Shown: positions 57,708-64,000 of the stretch, piece by piece
How positions within the stretch are numbered: position 1 is the first letter of the stretch
Layout: each line of letters starts with the position of its first letter
Source: Athripsodes cinereus
Taxonomy: Eukaryota > Arthropoda > Insecta > Trichoptera > Leptoceridae
Direction: 5' to 3'
Assembly: GCA_947579605.1 (NCBI GenBank)
Contig: OX388322.1
Span: 7,998,001 to 8,062,000 of the forward strand
DNA: 64,000 nt
Translations under genes and position numbers: made by a program
The notes under the pieces: generated by a model
Told to the model about the DNA's origin: nothing
Databases searched by the model: none
The model's input: the letters and a program-made list of their open reading frames with translations, nothing else

Positions 57708-59822
57708 ATGACGAACAGCAACGAATTAAATATGTGGAACAATGAAAGTGAGTTAAACTTCATAGAGATATTCCAAACGGAACCCGTATTGTGGGAACCG
57801 AATCACAAGTTTCATAAAGACAGAAAACGTTTACATGACGCTTGGGTTAGGATATCGGATCAAACTGGATTCTCTGTGGACGATCTCAAGAAAAAGAAGG
57901 ACTCTTTAATGGCGACGTACAGAGGACACCTACGAAAAATTAAAAATTCTTTGCAATCTGGTGCAGGATGTGAAGAAGTACACAAACCAATTTGGTTTGC
58001 CTTCGACTTAATGAACTCGTTCTTGGGTAATCTATACAAATGCAAGAATACAATAAATACAGAAAATCAGGTAAATATCTTTATTTTGTATACATATACA
58101 TTTTTTATTATTATATAGAACGAAGTGTACAGTAGTAATTTTAATTCGTATTTTTAAAAAAATACGATGTAAATTCTTCTCGAATTTGTCTGGCATCAAG
58201 TGGCGATCTCCGCGCTACATTTGGCAAAGGTGTTATTGCACAAGTTTCTTGAAATTCATTCATATCTCCTCGCCAAGCACCACGTTGAATCAATTCCCCA
58301 TTATTATCATAAATATCCATAGTTCCTGGTGGCGTGTATATGCTCCTTGATGTTTCACTTTTACGTAGAAAATTGTGCAATAATATGCAAGTCATGGTTA
58401 AGGCAGAAGTTTTTTCTGGATCTAATAGTATAGGCTTTCTAAAAATTCTGAATTTTGATGCCAGTATACCAAAAGTGTTCTCTACAATTACTCGAGAAGA
58501 TGAAAGTCTGTTATTAAATATACGTTTTGATGTTCCTATGGTGTGTTCACCTGGATATGGTTTCATTACATGCGTGCTAAGAGCAAATGCCCCATCTCCT
58601 AAGAAAACATAAGACGTTGGTTTTGTTGAACCTGGCAAAGGGGTCGACGGAGGTAAATTAAGATCATTAGAGCAAATTTTCTGCCATAACAAACTATTAC
58701 GGAACACACCACCGTCACTGATCCTCCCTTGACTTCCTATATCAGCAAACAAGAATTTATAGTCATGGTCGACAAGAGCTAAAAGGACTATGCTAAAACA
58801 TTTTTTATAATTAAAATATTCTGATCCACTGAATACTGGGCTTTGCATTACAATGTGCTTTCCATCAATAGCACCTACACAGCGTGGAAAGTTGTCTTTA
58901 AAACCATTTTCCACATGCAGCCATGCTTCTGGAGTTGACGGCAACTGGAACAAAAGAAACACATTTTAATAACTTTTCATGTTTTTTTACAGAGTCAACT
59001 TTTTTCTCAAAGTGGACGTGAAGACAGTAATGATAATACCGATATTAATGAACGTGAAGATAATAATGCTACAAATGAAGGTGAGATAGTTCGCATTATT
59101 TAGATTTTTACTATTTAATTAAAATTTCGTGATGTTCAACAATCAACAACTGCATATGTAATGAATAAACTCCGTGTTCTTATAAATATTTTTTTTATTT
59201 TTCAGCTGGATCGACACTTGAAACAGAACCGCTTGATCCTCCAACGACACAACGAAGGCGAAAACATCCACCAGAATTACTTGAAGCAGGCAAACACATG
59301 AAAGACGCAATCTCTACTTTAAATAAAGTCATAAATAAAAAGGAAACACAGGAAGACGATTGCGATAGATATGGAAAAATATTAGCGAATAAACTTCGAA
59401 AACTCAGTGATGATGAGCGATTGCAAATGATGTATGAAATCGATGGGTTGTTCATAAAAAAAATGCGAAACTGGTCTGGCGCCTATGACTATGCTCCACT
59501 GTATAGAAATAACGTCATTCCACCATGTAGTCCATCGCCCAAAAATACATTTATTTCCCCAAGCCCTTCATCTACCTATTGGTCGAATTCGTCATGCTCA
59601 TCATACTCAGATGTTCCGCCTCGTCAATATTCAGCATCTTCACCTATGATGACTAGAGCATTAGACAACATGCCAGTCCTTCACATACCAGAAACATCTC
59701 ACGTGATAAATGAATCACCCCATTCTTCGTCTCGCCAAATAACAGTTTTGTCGGATGAATTAGTTTATTCTCCTAAGACTGATATTGTAAACACTGCTTT
59801 TAATCATGCGATGAGAAAGTAG
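57708..59822 (+). CDS. Harbinger-encoded MADF/Myb-like DNA-binding protein, 3 exons
   Basis: Exons 57708-58070, 58993-59080 and 59206-59822 join to 355 aa. Residues about 14-100 form a MADF/Myb-SANT-like domain (FIEIFQTEPVLWEPNHKFHK, then LHDAWVRIS, LKKKKDSLMATYRGHLRKIK, IWFAFDLMNSFL). Residues about 115-150 are acidic. Near the middle, DDERLQMMYEIDGLFIKKM resembles a BESS-type interaction motif; the rest is Ser/Pro-rich. Harbinger partners of this type bring the nuclease to the nucleus and to the element ends. The frame is open back to an ATG at 57450 in the terminal repeat, which would add 86 Arg/Ser-rich residues; 57708 is preferred because the domain begins there. Its intron 1 contains the last exon of the transposase on the other strand. 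Confidence 0.85.
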
Positions 59823-60983
59823 TTAAAAGTTATAAAGAAAGTAAGAACCTAACTGTGAGATCTTCGTACGTAAATTAAAATTTTTGACTACCTACTTAAT
59901 AGTTACTTTTTTGTCCACTTGTTTTTAATTAATAGTAGCTCTTTTACCCACTTGTTTTTAATCGATAGTTACTCTTTTATTCACTTTTTCTTAATTAATA
60001 GTTACTCTTTAATTCCCTTATTTTAATTGAATGTAGCATTTTGCTCTTTTCTTTTATTCCGTTATTTTTAATTAATTGTTACCATTGTACGATACTTTTT
60101 TGTTGACATATTTTATATTAGAAACTGCCATTGTACGTTACGTGTAATTTTAGTATTAATGCATTTGTATTGGCCCAATGTGGCCGTGAATATTAAATAA
60201 ATAAAAAGTTGATTCTGGAATCTGAAACTTTCCAGCCAATAAGAGCCAAAAATTAAGTTGATACCGGAATTAAAATTTAATTTACATACGAAAATCTCAC
60301 GATAATAGAATAAAACGTTTTTTAAATTGAAAATAAAAATATTTGAAAATAAAGTATTTTTTTACTACTCACCTTAATTTCATCCTTTAATACGTTATTT
60401 AGTGCCATGCACACCTCTGGTATTATTCGTGATATCAACGAACTGGATATCTTGAAAAGAAAATGAAGACTCTCGAAGCTATCTCCAGAAGCCAAGAATC
60501 GCAATGTAATCGCTAGCCGTGTTCTTGCCGGAATAGATTCTCGAAGTCGAGTGTTTTTTTTCGATATGATAGGTTCCACTTTTTGCAACAAATACTCAAA
60601 GTCAGCTAGGGACATTCGAGTAAATTTTTTGAACTGCCCAGAAGGTTCTACTAACAATTCTGATAACTGCTTCTCCATCAGTTGCCTGTAAAAGTAATTT
60701 AAAATCACATAATAATTCAGCTTTACTGTTTTAAAACTCTCATTTTATTGCAGAATTGATAAATATAGGCCCCTTTTTGGAAATTTACGCCTATTTTTAA
60801 ATGTCTTCAAGAAATATATGTACTGACTTACCGGGTCCTATTTCGATGTATAGCAACCATCCACCATCTCCTCTTACGCCACTTCGTTTTAATTCTTTTT
60901 GTATGGTACGCGTGTGCATACATAAAATAATTGATTGCGCATAGCGCGACAGCGGAAGCAACTTGTACTGCGTCTACGTCCAT
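58141..60983 (-). CDS. PIF/Harbinger transposase (DDE nuclease, HARBI1-like), 3 exons
   Basis: Exons 60983-60832, 60685-60373 and 58944-58141 join in frame to 422 aa. The N-terminus is basic (KTKWRKRRWWM) with a helical region (FEYLLQKVEPIISKKNTRLR, LAITLRFLASGDSFESLHFL, typical of the plant and animal PIF family). The DDE_Tnp_4 core follows: D182 in GAIDGKHI, D272 in FLGDGAF, E310 in VIVENTFG, and LLHNFLR near the end. No stop or frameshift. Start at the first ATG (60983); the frame extends upstream into the terminal repeat without another ATG. Its second intron contains exons 2 and 3 of the MADF gene, so the two genes interdigitate on opposite strands. Likely functional by sequence; activity is not proven. 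Confidence 0.93.
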
Positions 60984-61178
60984 CGCCCTTGCCGTCACGA
61001 CTACAACTGAAGTGACGCGAGTGTACAGGGCCACCACTCGAGCTCTCGCTCCTCGCCCGAGAGTCTCGGCGAGACATGACGAGAGGTCTCGGCCGAGAGT
61101 GTACAACCGCCATTAGTGTGCACTAAGTAAAATAGTAACGTTCCAATTTTAGTTAGTCCATAGTGGTATTCTATAAAC

Positions 61179-61621
61179 CAGGCATGGGCAAACTGCGGCC
61201 CGCGGGCCGCATGTGGCCCGCCGTGTATTTCCTGCGGCCCGAGAGTAATATAATATTTTAAAAAATGATCACGTTTTTATCTTCAACGATTTTTTCAACA
61301 AAGATTGAAAATAAATTAAAAATAATAGTCGGTACAAATACCCGTTACATATTTAGAAAAAGGTACTGTGAGAAAATTTTCTTTAAGAAAACCGAGGAAT
61401 TTGTAATATTCCGAATTCCTATACCATTTTGAAAATTTAGCGACGGGGGAAGGGGGGGGGGGAAATTTTAATATGAAACAGAATTGTGAAAAGTAAGATT
61501 TGTTGCAAAAGGTTGCCGACCCCTGGTGTAGGTAGATATAAAAATTATAGTTTACTTGCGGTCCGCCGATAATTATGAATTTCTGAATTTGGCCCTTCAT
61601 CCGAAAAGTTTGCCCCCCCTG
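61179..61621. mobile_element. Short hAT element, 443 bp
   Basis: Left end CAGGCATGGGCAAACTGCGG; right end, read inward, CAGGGGGGGCAAACTTTTCG. The flanking 8 bp, CTATAAAC and CTATAAAG, match at 7 of 8 positions. Includes a G-run. No ORF of note; non-autonomous. The interior shares a segment of about 110 bp with 63320-63440. Confidence 0.85.
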
Positions 61622-62789
61622 CTATAAAGTATAAAATTGTTCTTAATTTGACTTATATATAAATTAGTTCATTTTGGTATTCTATGACAGTATTTTAGTC
61701 AATTTTAGTGTAGTTTATGTCAAAACGTTAAATATTATTTTGGATTTAATTGTTATTATTTTTTTCTCTTAATTAACATGTAAAAGGCGAAAGCCGTGAA
61801 TATGCATAAATAAAATATATAAAAAAAAAAACAAAAAAATTATCTCGGATTTTCGACTGATATAATTAATGAATATTATTACCATGCGACGTTAGCTTTA
61901 CTTTTCCATTACGTAACGAGATACTTCCTATTACGTTACTGTCCTATTATATCTCCGACTATTTTTTTTAGATTTTATTCCAACAACTGATACAACTGTA
62001 TTATTGTAATATATAAAATATAGTATGTGAACTGAATTGTTGTTGGAAAGTGCAAATCACCAACAATTTGCCATAATTAGTGTAGAATATAAGAAAACTC
62101 ATTACTGTATAGTACAAAACGTAACGTAATGGACCAATTGGACAGAAAATGTGACATTTTACGTTATTTTCCTAATAAAATTATATATTTTCTTAAAGAA
62201 TGTTGTGATTATAACTATATTAAATACTTTCGACAACTATTCACTAAAATGTTTTTATTTAAAACCCCGTTGAATTGTGTGATGTAATGGAAATTTCTTC
62301 AGATATTGCTTCACGAAAACGCATTTCCTGACAAAAAGAAAACACAAAACTTAAAAGTAATTGATTTCTCACGTCCGTTACTGTTGTATATATATTTTAA
62401 ATACAAAATCAGGCATAATTTGTTACACATATTTTTTTAGGTTCCACTACGTAACGAAGCAAAAAAATTTGAAAATGCCCACATTGAGAGAGTATTAACG
62501 CTCATCACAAATCCAGATTTATTTTTAAAGAAACATCTTTTTCGTTTTATAATCCTTGAATAATGCATTATTAATGATCGATGAAATAATAATTTGACAA
62601 AGATATCATATAATGACGCAGTAAGCGGCAATTACCTCTGGAAAAATACGTTCGGATCACCAATTATGATAGTAACAATATAAACAGTAAGTACAATAAA
62701 TAATGATAAATACGGTGTATGAGAGATATGGGCCAAAACACCACACTTCAAAAAAGACAAACAGTGCAAAGTGCATTATCCAGTAACAA

Positions 62790-62905
62790 GGCAACGCCAT
62801 GAAAACGTCAGGAATGTCGTGGGAAGAGGTGACTCGACTGACGCAGAATCGCTCTGAAAGGAGGAAAATTATTTAAGCCCTGTGCTCCAGAGAGAAGGGT
62901 GGAAA
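62790..62905 (+). pseudogene. LINE ORF2 C-terminal remnant
   Basis: The plus-strand frame reads KTSGMSWEEVTRLTQNRSER, then a stop where W-x-x-x-V-x-ALC is expected (RKII*ALCSREKGGK). The SWEE-x-x-RL-x-QNR and ALC pattern is the usual end of lepidopteran non-LTR ORF2. Only about 40 codons remain. Confidence 0.5.
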
Positions 62906-63204
62906 AATAAAAATAATTTTGAATTTGTACTAGTAGATAAAATTTGGCAGACAACTCTTGAATACCTTAATCAATGTATTTTTTTCACGTAACATTTTCA
63001 TACACAATATTTCTAATGCTACCTACGCCGAGAGAGTACTTTACTAGAAGTAACATAACCTCTTTTTTAGGTATCAATGTTTTTGAGAGTCGCACATCAC
63101 CATAAATGACGCCACATCCATTGCGCCTGATTATTTTCAAACACGCAACCTCAGTATCACGTACAACAACATACATACAAAGGAAATTATAAATGTGTAC
63201 GATG

Positions 63205-63567
63205 TAGGTATGTAACGAATGTGTGATTTTGGATATTCGCGAATGCGAATGCGAATATTTGTTGCCGACATTCGCGAATGCGAATATTGACTTACTTAGA
63301 TTTCGACAATATTGCTCAATCATTAAAATTTCTACGCCCCCCCCCCGTCGCCGAATTTTCAAAATGGTATAAGAATTTAAAATATTTCAAAACTCCTCGG
63401 TTTTCTTAAAGAAAATTTTCTTGTAGTACCTTTTCCTGCAATTTACCGAGTAATTATCCGGTACTTTTACCGAATATCCGATACTTTATTACCCAAATAA
63501 TATTCGCATAACATTCGCATATTTTTTACGAATACGAATGCGAATGCGAATATTCGTTACATCACTA
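63205..63567. mobile_element. Short hAT-like MITE with GCGAAT-rich ends
   Basis: Right end, read inward: TAGTGATGTAACGAATATTC, then GCATTCGCATTCG. Left end TAGGTATGTAACGAAT, then ATTCGCGAATGCGAATGCG. Both flanks start GTAC, a weak match for an 8-bp duplication. Non-coding. Confidence 0.6.
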
Positions 63568-64000
63568 GTACAGATACCTAATAGGCAGTGGCGGGACTAG
63601 ACTTTTGGTATAGGGCATGCGGTTTGTGTAGGTGCAGTAGGTAGAATTTATTATAATATGTACCTACCTATGTTAGAAACCAATTGTTGGCCAAAACTTA
63701 CTTTCTGTCCACAATCATCCAGATAGTTTGGATGACCCTCTTTTACAATATACCGTTTTAATGACACCAACATTTGAACAATATAAATATCATTATATGA
63801 AAAAAAGTTACTCAATTTGCGCAGAATCACGTTGAACGGGGGAGGCTTATTTCTACCCTATACCTACTCCAAAGAAGAGCTATAAAGGGTGAAAGTCCCT
63901 TTGTTAAGAAATTCTCATTGTAAAAAAAAATCAAATAACAAATATAACTATTGAATATAATCAAAAGCATCTCTAAATGTACCTAATCTTTTTAAACTGA
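63568..64000. other. Window end, nothing recognised
   Basis: AT-rich, no ORF or repeat family assigned. Confidence 0.4.

Larger units (their letters stand above)
57414..61112. mobile_element. Complete PIF/Harbinger transposon, 3,699 bp
   Basis: The termini TGCCGGCTGTACACTCTCG (left) and CGAGAGTGTACAACCGCCA (right) are near-perfect inverted repeats that continue into CGAGAC-rich sequence. TTA at 57411-57413 and 61113-61115 is the 3-bp TWA duplication typical of PIF/Harbinger. It encodes both proteins the superfamily needs, a DDE nuclease and a DNA-binding partner, with no stops or frameshifts seen. Both ends carry many CGAGAC and GTACACTCTCG words in both orientations. It looks young and possibly autonomous. 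Confidence 0.95.
56800..62460. repeat. Dispersed TTCCATTACGTAACG-type motif cluster
   Basis: At least eight close variants of CCATTACGTAACG occur on both strands in the DNA on either side of the Harbinger and hAT insertions: about 56805, 56985, 57149, 57155, 57193, 61904, 61925, 62118, 62369 and 62441. The core TTACGTAA is a palindrome. Such CG-bearing words should be rare in this AT-rich sequence. It may be the subterminal repeat of an older element split by the younger insertions, or a regulatory array. Confidence 0.5.

Noticed and set aside
60889..61116. Open frames over the Harbinger right end
   Set aside because: Terminal-repeat translation, same reasoning as at the left end. Only the 60983-60832 exon is supported by splicing and frame.

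Overview
The window is AT-rich animal DNA with spliced genes (GT-AG introns), many nested transposons and tRNA-derived SINEs. Intron style, the repeat set and the recurring TACCTAC/GTAGGTA words suggest an insect, most likely a moth or butterfly. The order is an inference; no single marker proves it.

Layout: (1) 1-2487, right-hand part of a Tigger/pogo element with an intact 513-aa transposase. (2) 3146-16496, minus strand, a complete 10-exon gene for the mitochondrial trifunctional protein beta subunit (HADHB, 3-ketoacyl-CoA thiolase, 474 aa). Its introns hold two hAT elements with intact 8-bp target duplications, an RT-bearing LINE, a foldback MITE, and an unclassified long-TIR element that itself carries a 250-bp foldback. 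(3) 17885-26880, plus strand, two tandem ornithine-decarboxylase-like genes (455 and 456 aa, 10 coding exons each), called here ODC-like A and B. (4) 30928-33349, minus strand, a canonical ornithine decarboxylase (441 aa, 7 coding exons) tail-to-tail with B, with a non-coding GC-rich 5' UTR exon at 34133-34306. Its first exon may lie near 39.75 kb. (5) 34.3-54.8 kb, a long gene-poor stretch with a probable Helitron carrying nested insertions, foldback elements, SINEs and LINE ends. (6) 54871-55743, minus strand, a CCDC59/TAP26-like rRNA-processing protein. (7) 57414-61112, an apparently complete PIF/Harbinger transposon with TTA target duplication and two open, oppositely oriented genes whose exons interdigitate. 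(8) 61.1-64 kb, two small hAT elements, a LINE remnant and a cluster of repeated TTACGTAACG-type words.

Function: HADHB catalyses the last step of mitochondrial beta-oxidation. Canonical ODC makes putrescine from ornithine, the entry step of polyamine synthesis. The most interesting signal is the ODC trio. A and B keep the PLP lysine and most PLP-binding motifs, but both have lost the Tyr-Asp pair that holds ornithine, carry the same Asp-to-His change next to the cofactor, and share a new C-terminal GLPxFPYW ending. B has also lost the catalytic cysteine and carries a basic, NLS-like tail. They look like neofunctionalised or regulatory (antizyme-inhibitor-like) paralogs.

All calls were made by reading the sequence; no database or folding software was used. 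Exon borders rest on reading frame, family similarity and splice consensus.
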